Shown here: positions 8,084 to 16,441 of the stretch, piece after piece
How the letters are laid out: every line of letters starts with the position of its first letter
Numbering within the stretch: position 1 is the first letter of the stretch
NCBI GenBank assembly: GCA_003457135.1
Contig: DMSQ01000051.1
Coordinates: 1-64,000 of the forward strand
Length of the DNA stretch: 64,000 nt
Source: Prolixibacteraceae bacterium
GTDB lineage: Bacteria > Bacteroidota > Bacteroidia > Bacteroidales > Prolixibacteraceae
Reading direction: 5' to 3'
Program-made: the position numbers and the translations under genes
The notes under the pieces: model-generated
The model's database searches: none
Told to the model about the DNA's origin: nothing
What the model saw: the letters and a program-made list of their open reading frames with translations, nothing else

Positions 8084-9838
8084 TTACTCGTACGACAAAT
8101 CGGCCATGGTATCGCGGTAAACAGAAAATACACGTGCCCTTGAGATGAATCCGATGTATTTACCTTCGTCAATCACCGCCAGGTTATACCGGCCACACGA
8201 TTTAAATTTATTGACTATTACTTCCATAGGATCGTTGGGTGAAATAAAAAACTCGGGCATATACATCAGATCCCGCACCGTGATTTTCTCATATAATTCC
8301 TGCTCAAACATGAGGTTGCGGATATCGTTCATTTTTATCATTCCCAACATCTTCCCGGTTTCATCTGTAACCGGGAATAAATCCCGCTTCGAGCGGGCAA
8401 TAAAATAAGTCATTTGGCCAAGGTTCAGATCGGGCGATAAAACCTCAAAATCAGTTTCAATCAATTCTTTCGTGTTCATATAGTGCATCGCAGCCTTGTC
8501 TTTGTGATGGGTTACGAGGTCACCCAATTCGGCCAGCCGTTTGGTATAAATGGAATGTGGCTCAAAACGGGTAATCGTTACATAGGCCACTATGGCCGAA
8601 ACAATTAAAGGAATGAGCAACTGATATCCTCCTGTTACTTCAGCAATTAAAAATATCCCCAGTAACGGGGCGTGCATAACTCCGGCCATTAATGCTCCCA
8701 TTCCGGCAAGGGCAAAATTGGCATGGGATAAATTCAATCCGAAAAAAGTATTCATTGTAAGAGATACAATATACCCGCCAATAGCGCCCATGAATAAGGT
8801 TGGCGCAAAAATTCCGCCCACTCCGCCACTTGCCGTGGTAATAGCCATTGCTACCACTTTCAGAAAAAGAATTATGACCAGGATCAGCAAAAGTACCGAC
8901 GGCTCGGTTTTCCAGTCAAAAAACACTGAATTGTTCAGTAAATCAGGACCTTTGCCAAGGAATATTTTGTTGATGGAATCATATCCTTCGCCCCATAACG
9001 AAGGAAACAAAAAGACGATCAGGCCCAATGACAGGCCACCAAGCACCAACTTGGTAAAACTGCTGTTTATCCGTTTAAAACGACTTTCAACAAACATGCC
9101 GGTGCGCGTAAAATAAAGTGAAATAAATCCGCAGAAAATTCCGAGCAAAACATAGTAGGGAAGGTTGTTTGAATTGAATTGGCTGGTCACATCAAAATGA
9201 AACAAGACTTTGGCGCCCATGAAAAAATAGGCAAATGTTGCAGCGGTTATTCCTGAAATTAAAAGCGGAATCAATGAAGCCATAGTCAGGTCGAGCATCA
9301 AAACTTCGAGGGTAAACATGATTCCGGCAATCGGCGCTTTAAAAATCCCGGCAATAGCTCCGGTGGCCCCACAACCAATCAGTAGCCTTGCCTGGTTTTG
9401 GTTCAGATTAAATATACGTGAAATATTTGAACCGATGGCAGAACCAGTGTAAACAATGGGTGATTCTGCTCCGACCGAACCCCCAAAACCTATGGTAAAT
9501 CCACTGGTAATCAGCGATGAAAACATGTTGTGCGCCTTGATGTAACTGCCTTTTTTTGAAAGTGCCGATAGAATTTTTGAAACGCCGTGACTGATATCGT
9601 CTTTAATCAGATATTTAAGGATCAAAACGGTGATCAGAATTCCAATCATTGGAAAAGCCAGATAGGCGAAACTTCCGCCGGATGATTTTAAATGGTTGGT
9701 CAGGAAAAAACTTACATAATGGATAAAACTCTTAAGTGTATAAGCTGCAATACCTGCCAGCAAACCAATCAGCAGGCTAAGCATATAGATCCGGTTTTTT
9801 TCTGAAATCTGGGCTAATTTATTCTCAAGTTTCTTCAT
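8084..9838 (-). CDS. ClC-family chloride channel/transporter with CBS pair
   Basis: A 584-residue protein with the full ClC membrane domain (residues 1-430 or so) followed by two CBS domains (about 455-580, with PEFFISPNDPMEVIVNKF and YIGFISRARVFSVY). The gating-glutamate motif reads GSVGAESP with Glu at about 125, against GREGP in the Escherichia coli exchanger, and the second, proton-path glutamate is kept in MFTLEVL (about 178), which suggests an H+/Cl- exchanger rather than a passive channel. CBS domains usually sense adenine nucleotides. The gene lies 14 bases downstream of the PBP1A gene on the same strand, so the two may be cotranscribed. Confidence 0.93.
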   Translation of the reverse strand: MKKLENKLAQISEKNRIYMLSLLIGLLAGIAAYTLKSFIHYVSFFLTNHLKSSGGSFAYLAFPMIGILITVLILKYLIKDDISHGVSKILSALSKKGSYIKAHNMFSSLITSGFTIGFGGSVGAESPIVYTGSAIGSNISRIFNLNQNQARLLIGCGATGAIAGIFKAPIAGIMFTLEVLMLDLTMASLIPLLISGITAATFAYFFMGAKVLFHFDVTSQFNSNNLPYYVLLGIFCGFISLYFTRTGMFVESRFKRINSSFTKLVLGGLSLGLIVFLFPSLWGEGYDSINKIFLGKGPDLLNNSVFFDWKTEPSVLLLILVIILFLKVVAMAITTASGGVGGIFAPTLFMGAIGGYIVSLTMNTFFGLNLSHANFALAGMGALMAGVMHAPLLGIFLIAEVTGGYQLLIPLIVSAIVAYVTITRFEPHSIYTKRLAELGDLVTHHKDKAAMHYMNTKELIETDFEVLSPDLNLGQMTYFIARSKRDLFPVTDETGKMLGMIKMNDIRNLMFEQELYEKITVRDLMYMPEFFISPNDPMEVIVNKFKSCGRYNLAVIDEGKYIGFISRARVFSVYRDTMADLSYE

Positions 9839-9852
9839 GGCGAGGAATTAGC

Positions 9853-12279
9853 CTATTTACTTTTCTTTTTAAATATCTCTTTCATGCTTTGCCAGAAGGG
9901 CTTTTTTTCTTTTTCAGTACCAGGTTTTTCATCCTCTTTTGCCTGTTCCCTGATAGCTTTCTCCTTCATTTTCAGTTCATAATCCTTTTTAGTTTCTTTT
10001 TTTCCGAAAAGGTCATGAAAAAATCCCTTTAAACCGACCTCCATAACCTCACGATACGGAGCAATATCGAGTAATGCCAGACTTTCTTCTGAAGGCGATG
10101 TGAAATTCTTAAACCGTAAATTCTGATATTTGGAATTGTGAAGGATTTGACTGTAAAAATGTCCAACTATTGGCAGGGCAGTATGTCCACCCGCACCGGT
10201 TTTAAGCGTACGGAAATGTATAGAAGGATCTTCTCCTCCTACCCAGGCCCCGGCAACAAGGGTTGGTGTCATACCGATAAACCAGCCATCGGCCTGGTCT
10301 TGAGTAGTACCTGTTTTTCCTGCAAAATCAGAATCAATGCCCCAAACCGAACGAATAGCGTTTCCGGTTCCATCGTTCACCACAGATTTGAGCATTTGGG
10401 TAATAATCCGGCAATTCTCAGGCTGGGCAACCTGTTCTTCGGATTGAATGTTATGAAACTCTTCAAGGACCTGCCCTGCATTGGATTCAATGGCTTTCAG
10501 GTAATATGGCGTAATTTTTCGGCCTCCGTTCACAATTTCTGAATAGACACAAACCATTTCTTCGAGCGAAACGGAAGCTGAGCCCAAAGCTAATGAAGGA
10601 TATTCGGGCAATTCTGAATCAATGCCCATCCGTTTCGCCAAATCCGCCACATTCGATATTCCGGCCTGCATCAACACCTCTACAGCAATCGTATTGATTG
10701 ATTTTGCCAGCGCTCCTTCCATCGAGTAAAAACCGGTATAATCGTTGTGAGAGTTTTCGGGCGACCAGTTGTTGTAATCTTCATACACCTTCTTTTCGTT
10801 GGCAAAATAGGTGTCGGGCGAAATCCCGGCTTCAAGTGCAGCTAAGTAAACAATTGGCTTAAAGGCTGAACCTACCTGACGCTTGGATTTGGTGTGGTCG
10901 TATTTAAAATAGCGGAAATCATTTCCGCCAATATAGGCTTTAAGTTCTCCTGAAAATGGGTCCATCGCCATAAAACCGGTATTCAGTATTTTTAAATAAT
11001 ACTGAATGGAATCCATCGGAGTCATTTCAATCTGCTTGATTCCATTCCAGTTAAACAATGAAACGGAGGTTGGTGTGTTGAAAATTTTACTGATCTGATC
11101 TTCAGGTACACCATTTTTCTTGAGTTCACGGTAACGTTCCGATCGTTTCATGCCCCGGTAAACCACCGACTGATCATTTCCCCAGGGCTTGTTTTTCCCC
11201 CAATGTTCGTCGAATAAATTCTGAATGTTTTTCATTTGTTCCGAAACGGCATTTTCGGCAGCCAATTGCATATCAAAATCAATGGTGGTCCGAATTTTCA
11301 ACCCGTCGGTATATAAATTATAGATAGTCTGATCTTCTTTCAGGTGGTCGTCGCACCAGGTTTGCAGAAATGGCCTGAGTTTTTCCATCAGGTATGGAGC
11401 CGGGCCTTCATTATAGGTAATCAGATTATAAGTCAGATCCAATGGTTCTGCCTTGTACATTTTTGCTTCCCCAACTGAAATGTAGTTATTTTTCAACATT
11501 TGCTCAATAACAACGTTGCGTCTGTCTAATGAGCGTTCAGGATTTTTTCGGGGATTGTAACTATCGTTTGCTTTTAACATTCCAACCAGGGTCGCTGCTT
11601 CATGTACTTCTAACTTTGAGGGAGGTTTACTGAAAAATCGTTCTGAAGCAACTCCAATTCCAAAGGTATTCTCGGCAAACGGAACGGTATTAAGGTAAAG
11701 TGCCAGTATTTCATCTTTACTATACAGCTTTTCGAGCCGGTATGCAATAATTGACTCTCTCAGTTTGTTAACCGGCATGGTCAACGGACCGAAAGACTTG
11801 CGCGGGAAAAGATTTTTAGCGATTTGCTGGCTTAAGGTACTTCCACCACCAGAGCTTCGGTCCTGCATTAGAACTGATTTGACGAATACGCGGATTAAGG
11901 CAATTTCGTCGATCCCCCTATGATGGTAAAACCGTGCATCTTCGGTGGCAATCAGTGCATTGATCACATTGGGCGAGATCTGGTCAAAACTCACATTGCT
12001 ACGGTTCTCGATATAAAAGCGTCCCAATAATTTTCCATCACTGGCGAATACTTCGGTGGCCTCCGGATTCTTGATTTTTTGTAATTCCTCGGTTGATGGC
12101 ACCGTACCTGTAAACCCCACATACACAATCAGAAAAAGTAGAAAAGCCAGCAACAGGAATGCAACTCCGGCTTTAATGAAAAACATGAATAATTTACGCA
12201 CAAAACTTCTGGATGAACCAGACTTTTTTCGACCTGAAGATTTAATTTTTACCGAAGATATAGGTGATTTCTTTTTCAA
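9853..12279 (-). CDS. mrcA: Bifunctional penicillin-binding protein 1A
   Basis: An 808-residue class A PBP that polymerises and cross-links peptidoglycan. A short basic cytoplasmic tail and a membrane anchor (about 33-56) are followed by the glycosyltransferase 51 domain with TEDARFYHHRGID (catalytic Glu about 113) and GGGSTLSQQIAKNLF, then the transpeptidase domain with SAFK (Ser471, Lys474), SIN (528-530) and KTGT (656-659). The C-terminal tail, about 60 residues, is Lys/Glu-rich and low in complexity, as often in Bacteroidota PBPs. All catalytic motifs are intact. The ClC gene follows 14 bases downstream. Confidence 0.96.
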   Translation of the reverse strand: MKKKSPISSVKIKSSGRKKSGSSRSFVRKLFMFFIKAGVAFLLLAFLLFLIVYVGFTGTVPSTEELQKIKNPEATEVFASDGKLLGRFYIENRSNVSFDQISPNVINALIATEDARFYHHRGIDEIALIRVFVKSVLMQDRSSGGGSTLSQQIAKNLFPRKSFGPLTMPVNKLRESIIAYRLEKLYSKDEILALYLNTVPFAENTFGIGVASERFFSKPPSKLEVHEAATLVGMLKANDSYNPRKNPERSLDRRNVVIEQMLKNNYISVGEAKMYKAEPLDLTYNLITYNEGPAPYLMEKLRPFLQTWCDDHLKEDQTIYNLYTDGLKIRTTIDFDMQLAAENAVSEQMKNIQNLFDEHWGKNKPWGNDQSVVYRGMKRSERYRELKKNGVPEDQISKIFNTPTSVSLFNWNGIKQIEMTPMDSIQYYLKILNTGFMAMDPFSGELKAYIGGNDFRYFKYDHTKSKRQVGSAFKPIVYLAALEAGISPDTYFANEKKVYEDYNNWSPENSHNDYTGFYSMEGALAKSINTIAVEVLMQAGISNVADLAKRMGIDSELPEYPSLALGSASVSLEEMVCVYSEIVNGGRKITPYYLKAIESNAGQVLEEFHNIQSEEQVAQPENCRIITQMLKSVVNDGTGNAIRSVWGIDSDFAGKTGTTQDQADGWFIGMTPTLVAGAWVGGEDPSIHFRTLKTGAGGHTALPIVGHFYSQILHNSKYQNLRFKNFTSPSEESLALLDIAPYREVMEVGLKGFFHDLFGKKETKKDYELKMKEKAIREQAKEDEKPGTEKEKKPFWQSMKEIFKKKSK

Positions 12280-12336
12280 GAGGAGTAATTGAATTTATAA
12301 ATGGTAAATTGACAACAAACTTAGTTGAACCAATAA

Positions 12337-12360
12337 AAAACCTGGTATTCGCCAGGTTTT
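12337..12360 (-). terminator. Terminator between carboxylase operon and PBP1A
   Basis: Stem aaaacctgg / ccaggtttt with loop tattcg, flanked by A and T runs, so it can work in both directions. On the minus strand it directly follows the stop of the 80-residue protein and would end the operon that starts at 16249. Confidence 0.78.
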
Positions 12361-12603
12361 TTATTGGGATATTCTTTCCTGGTCTTTGAAATCCTGATCA
12401 CGGGCACGGCTTCTGAACCTATTATCGTTCGTGTTGCTGAATTTAGAATAGGACGATATGGCAACATAAATTGCGGTCAGGGAAATCAATACAATTCCTA
12501 TATTTCGAAACGGACTGAACAGCAACACAAATGAAACAATAACGGCAACCAGCAACCAAACTTCCGGAAAGTTCCGGCGATTTTTATGGTTAAGAATTTT
12601 CAT
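12361..12603 (-). CDS. Small two-helix membrane protein, unknown
   Basis: An 80-residue protein with two adjoining hydrophobic segments (about residues 14-31 and 33-47: WLLVAVIVSFVLLF and NIGIVLISLTAIYVAI) and a strongly charged, Arg/Asp/Ser-rich tail. I recognise no family. It is the last gene before a terminator, 61 bases downstream of the carboxyltransferase gene on the same strand, so it may be transcribed with the carboxylase operon; the longer gap makes an independent role equally likely. The frame is closed by good start and stop signals. Confidence 0.58.
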   Translation of the reverse strand: MKILNHKNRRNFPEVWLLVAVIVSFVLLFSPFRNIGIVLISLTAIYVAISSYSKFSNTNDNRFRSRARDQDFKDQERISQ

Positions 12604-12664
12604 TAATTTCCTCCTTTCACTTTGAGTTCAAATGGTTTTACGAACTTAAGAGGTGGTATGTTCC

Positions 12665-14200
12665 CTAAAGAGGCATGTTTCCATGCTTGCGGGGCAGATT
12701 TGACTGCCGTTTATTATGGGTCATTTTCAGCGCCTGGAGGATCTTGCTCCTGGTATCCTGGGGCAAAATAATTTCATCAATATAACCCAGTGCAGCAGCC
12801 CGGTATGGATTGGCGAATTTTTCACGGTAGTCAAGAACAGCATCGGCTTTTTCTTCTTCACTCAGCTTTCCACGGTATAAAATGTTGATTGCACCTTCAG
12901 GTCCCATCACTGCAATTTCGGCGGTCGGGTAGGCCAGGTTCACATCGGCGCCAATGTGTTTGCTCGACATTACATCGTAGGCACCACCGTAGGCTTTGCG
13001 TGTAATGAGCGTTATTTTGGGAACAGTTGCTTCGGCAAAGGCATATAGCAGTTTCGCTCCGTGTTTAATAATTCCGCCAAATTCCTGAGCTGTTCCCGGC
13101 AAAAATCCCGGAACATCAACCAGCGTAACTAACGGAATATTAAAAGCATCGCAAAAACGCACAAACCGTGCTGCTTTTGATGAGGAATTAATGTCGAGAA
13201 CTCCGGCCAGATGGGCAGGCTGGTTGGCAACAATCCCGATTGATCGTCCGCCCATTCGTGCAAAACCTATTACAATGTTAGCGGCATAATGTGGCTGAAC
13301 CTCCAAAAAGTGTTCCTCATCTACTATTTTATGAATGATATCTTTGATGTCGTATGGTTTATTCGGATCAACCGGAACAATCTGATTTAAGGTTGCATCT
13401 GGCCGGTTTTCAGGATCAGTTGAAATTTTTAAAGGTGGTTCATCCATATTGTTCGAGGGTATGAAACTCATCAATTCCCTCACCATCATCAGGGTTTGCT
13501 CTTCATCGCTTCCGGTGAAGTGGGCTACCCCGCTTTTCGATGCATGGGTGATGGCGCCGCCAAGCTCTTCTTTGGTCACATCTTCATGTGTTACCGTTTT
13601 AATCACTTCAGGACCGGTAACAAACATGTGGCTGGTTTTTTCGACCATAAAAATAAAATCGGTGAGGGCAGGCGAATAAACCGCACCACCGGCACATGGT
13701 CCCAGTATAACACTTATCTGCGGGATGACTCCTGAACAAATTACGTTATTGTAAAAAATATCGGCATAACCTGCCAGACTTTCAACGCCTTCCTGAATAC
13801 GAGCTCCACCTGAGTCGTTAAGTCCGATTAGCGGAGCTCCCATTTTTACGGCCAAATCCTGAATTTTCAGAATTTTATCTGCATTGGTACGGCTGAGTGT
13901 ACCGCCAAAAACGGTGAAGTCCTGCGCGAAAACATATACCAACCGTCCGTTTATTTTTCCATATCCGGAAACCACTCCGTCGCCTGGATACTTATGTTTG
14001 TCAATTCCGAAGTCGGTAGCCCGGTGGGTAACCATTTTGTCAATTTCGTAAAATGTTCCGGGGTCTAAAAGAATGGCAATTCGCTCGCGGGCAGTTTTTT
14101 TACCTGACTGACGTTGTTTTTCAAGTCGTTCAATTCCTCCGCCTGCTTCAGCTTCCTGGTTCAGTTTTTCAAACTGATTAAATTTGGCATTTAAATCCAT
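12665..14200 (-). CDS. pccB: Acyl-CoA carboxylase carboxyltransferase subunit (propionyl-CoA type)
   Basis: A 511-residue crotonase-fold carboxyltransferase of the PccB/MmdA family. The N-terminal half carries RLEKQRQSGKKTARERI and GLNDSGGARIQEGVESLAGY; the second half carries GFLPGTAQEFGGIIKHGAKLL and the conserved KAYGGAYDVMSSKH. In this family the subunit moves CO2 between biotin and propionyl-CoA, giving methylmalonyl-CoA, or works in the reverse direction in methylmalonyl-CoA decarboxylases. The biotin carboxylase upstream in the same operon favours an ATP-driven propionyl- or acetyl-CoA carboxylase here. It starts 12 bases after the carrier-protein gene. Acetyl- versus propionyl-CoA preference cannot be settled by eye. 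Confidence 0.92.
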   Translation of the reverse strand: MDLNAKFNQFEKLNQEAEAGGGIERLEKQRQSGKKTARERIAILLDPGTFYEIDKMVTHRATDFGIDKHKYPGDGVVSGYGKINGRLVYVFAQDFTVFGGTLSRTNADKILKIQDLAVKMGAPLIGLNDSGGARIQEGVESLAGYADIFYNNVICSGVIPQISVILGPCAGGAVYSPALTDFIFMVEKTSHMFVTGPEVIKTVTHEDVTKEELGGAITHASKSGVAHFTGSDEEQTLMMVRELMSFIPSNNMDEPPLKISTDPENRPDATLNQIVPVDPNKPYDIKDIIHKIVDEEHFLEVQPHYAANIVIGFARMGGRSIGIVANQPAHLAGVLDINSSSKAARFVRFCDAFNIPLVTLVDVPGFLPGTAQEFGGIIKHGAKLLYAFAEATVPKITLITRKAYGGAYDVMSSKHIGADVNLAYPTAEIAVMGPEGAINILYRGKLSEEEKADAVLDYREKFANPYRAAALGYIDEIILPQDTRSKILQALKMTHNKRQSNLPRKHGNMPL

Positions 14201-14211
14201 AGGTGTTTTAT

Positions 14212-14721
14212 TTATTCTATTTCGATTAATTTTTGGTTGGCATCAACGGTACTTCCTTCGGTAACATGTATGATGACAATTTTCCCATCAATAGGCGATT
14301 TGTACTCACTTTCCATTTTCATGGCAGAAATTGTAATTACGGTATCTCCTTTTTTCACTTCATCGCCAACTGAAACCGGGATTTTAACCACTTTGCCAGG
14401 CATTGGCGATGAAATGGTATTTTCAGAAATTAATTGGGTTGAACCCGACCTGTTTCTGAGGTACCTTGATTCGGCATCTATTATTTCAATGTCGTAGTGG
14501 TCGTATAGTGTATAGGCCGTATAGAGTTTGGGATTTGTTTGCGGAACCAACTCTATATTGTATGAACGGCCTTTATTCAGGATCGAAAAAATACCTTCAT
14601 CATTGTGCATTAAGTCAACCTGATAAATTTTATCATCAACCTTGATTTCCAGTAGATTTTCATATTGTTTCAGTATTTCGACGGAAGCAATCCGTTTGTC
14701 GAGCCTTATTTCTATTGACAT
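14212..14721 (-). CDS. Biotin carboxyl carrier subunit with BT-like N-terminal domain
   Basis: A 169-residue protein. The C-terminal 70 residues form a biotinyl domain: SSPMPGKVVKIPVSVGDEV and SAMKMESEY, where Lys135 would carry biotin. The first 100 residues are not a simple linker; with short beta-like segments such as LEIKVDDKIYQVDL and YDIEIIDAESRYL they resemble the region that joins the carboxylase and biotinyl parts in the alpha chain of propionyl-CoA carboxylase. The gene lies between the biotin carboxylase (13-base gap) and the carboxyltransferase (11-base gap), so all three are one operon and one complex. Confidence 0.9.
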   Translation of the reverse strand: MSIEIRLDKRIASVEILKQYENLLEIKVDDKIYQVDLMHNDEGIFSILNKGRSYNIELVPQTNPKLYTAYTLYDHYDIEIIDAESRYLRNRSGSTQLISENTISSPMPGKVVKIPVSVGDEVKKGDTVITISAMKMESEYKSPIDGKIVIIHVTEGSTVDANQKLIEIE

Positions 14722-14734
14722 ATTTTATGAAGGA

Positions 14735-16249
14735 TTATAAGCGTTCGAAATTTTTTTGATACGTGTATTTTTTCCAACGGTTTTGGGCCGTGTACATTTC
14801 TTTCGAAGTTTGTGCGATATTAAGCCTGTCAAGATATTCAACGTAAGCTGCAATGATGATCATATCTTCACAATTTTCTTCGCATTTAGTTTCAGCAAGC
14901 AGAAATGCTTTATTTTTCTCGATAAAGTTGGTGTCGTAATTTCCACTCCTGAAATCCTCTGTTTCCATGATCCGTTCCAGAAACTTGATTGAAGTTTTTA
15001 CTCCGGTAATTTTGTATTCGTACAAAGCGCGTCTCATTCGTTCAATGGCTTCTGCACGGTTTTCGGCCCAAACTATCAGTTTCGAAATCATAGAATCGTA
15101 ATGGATCGGTATTTCGTAACCTTCATACACATAGCCGTCAGTTCTGACCCCAAGGCCTAAAGGTTGGGTAATGTTGTAAATTTTTCCAGGGTTAGGCATG
15201 AAATTATTGTCCGGATCTTCGGCATAAATCCGGCATTCGATGGCATGGCCGGTTTGACGGAGTTCTTCCTGACTAAAAGCGATGGGATGACCTTCGGCAA
15301 CTATAATTTGTTGCTTGACCAGGTCAATTCCGGTAACACGTTCAGTAATCGGATGTTCAACCTGAAGGCGGGTATTCATTTCAAGAAAATAAAAATTGAG
15401 ATCGTTGTCAACCAGGAACTCGATGGTACCTGCACCTTCATAATTAACAGCTTTAGCAGCATTGACCGCACATTTTCCCATTTCCAGACGCAGTTCGGGC
15501 GTAACCAAAGGTGATGGCGTTTCTTCAATCATCTTCTGATGTCGGCGCTGTACCGAACACTCACGTTCAAAAAGGTGCAATACGTTACCATGTTGATCGC
15601 CTAAAACCTGAAATTCGATATGATGAGGAGAAATAATGTATTTTTCCACATAAACTGAATCGTTTCCAAACGATGAATGGGCTTCTGATCTGGCCGACCT
15701 GACCATAGAGATGATATCTTTTTCTTCAGTAATAAGCCGCATCCCTTTTCCTCCTCCTCCAGCCGCAGCTTTTACCATCACGGGCAGACCAATCTGACGG
15801 ATTGTTTCGATCGCATCTTTCTCTGTCTTCAGGCTTTCGGTAGTTCCCGGAACAACTGGTACTCCGGCTGCGATCATAGTTAAGCGGGCCTGAATTTTAT
15901 TGCCCATCCGATTAATCACTTCAGGCGATGGACCAATAAATTTAATGTCATTTTCAGCACATTTCGTTGCGAAATCAGCATTTTCGGATAAAAAGCCATA
16001 GCCGGGATGTATCGCATCCGAATTTGATTTTTTAGCTACTTCGATAATTTTATTTGCATTTAAGTAACTTTCAGACGATGCTGCCGGCCCGATGTGATAA
16101 GCTTCATCAGCATAACGTACGTGCATCGAAGTCCGGTCGGCATCTGAAAACACAGCAACTGTCGAAATGCCCATTTCCCTGCAGGTTCGCATAATCCTGA
16201 TTGCAATTTCACCTCGGTTTGCAATAAGGATCTTGTTTATTTTTCGCAT
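14735..16249 (-). CDS. accC: Biotin carboxylase subunit
   Basis: A 504-residue ATP-grasp enzyme that carboxylates the biotin of the carrier subunit using ATP and bicarbonate. Visible motifs: INKILIANRGEIAIRI at the N-terminus, KAAAGGGGKGMRL for ATP binding near residue 160, ECSVQRRHQKMIEETPSP and EMNTRLQVEHPITE in the ATP-grasp core. It is about 50 residues longer than the AccC of acetyl-CoA carboxylase; the extra C-terminus resembles the propionyl-CoA carboxylase alpha chain. With the following carrier gene it therefore looks like an alpha chain split in two. It is the first gene of the operon; ATG start at MRKINK. Confidence 0.93.
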   Translation of the reverse strand: MRKINKILIANRGEIAIRIMRTCREMGISTVAVFSDADRTSMHVRYADEAYHIGPAASSESYLNANKIIEVAKKSNSDAIHPGYGFLSENADFATKCAENDIKFIGPSPEVINRMGNKIQARLTMIAAGVPVVPGTTESLKTEKDAIETIRQIGLPVMVKAAAGGGGKGMRLITEEKDIISMVRSARSEAHSSFGNDSVYVEKYIISPHHIEFQVLGDQHGNVLHLFERECSVQRRHQKMIEETPSPLVTPELRLEMGKCAVNAAKAVNYEGAGTIEFLVDNDLNFYFLEMNTRLQVEHPITERVTGIDLVKQQIIVAEGHPIAFSQEELRQTGHAIECRIYAEDPDNNFMPNPGKIYNITQPLGLGVRTDGYVYEGYEIPIHYDSMISKLIVWAENRAEAIERMRRALYEYKITGVKTSIKFLERIMETEDFRSGNYDTNFIEKNKAFLLAETKCEENCEDMIIIAAYVEYLDRLNIAQTSKEMYTAQNRWKKYTYQKNFERL

Positions 16250-16280
16250 ATTATTGATGTTAGTTCAACCATTATATTGT

Positions 16281-16314
16281 AAGCCGAATTAAATTACAAG
16301 CCGAATTAAATTAC
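16281..16314. repeat. 17-base tandem duplication
   Basis: Two perfect copies of aagccgaattaaattac in the gap between the divergent carboxylase operon and the DUF5916 gene, 32 bases upstream of the biotin carboxylase ATG, so within or near its leader or promoter. It looks like a recent slippage product. Confidence 0.75.
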
Positions 16315-16414
16315 AAGCTACTAAAACCCATCAATGGAATGAATTGTTTGCCAATTTGATTTTGAATAAATTAAAAAAGACACAATTAACATATACACAA
16401 TTCCGTATTTATTT

Positions 16415-16422
16415 TATATTTG
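16415..16422 (+). promoter_or_regulatory. -7 element TATATTTG upstream of the DUF5916 gene
   Basis: Exact TAnnTTTG match 20 bases before the ATG at 16442. The -33 region is AT-rich without a clear TTTG. Confidence 0.45.
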
Positions 16423-16441
16423 TTCCGCTTAAAAAAAAATT

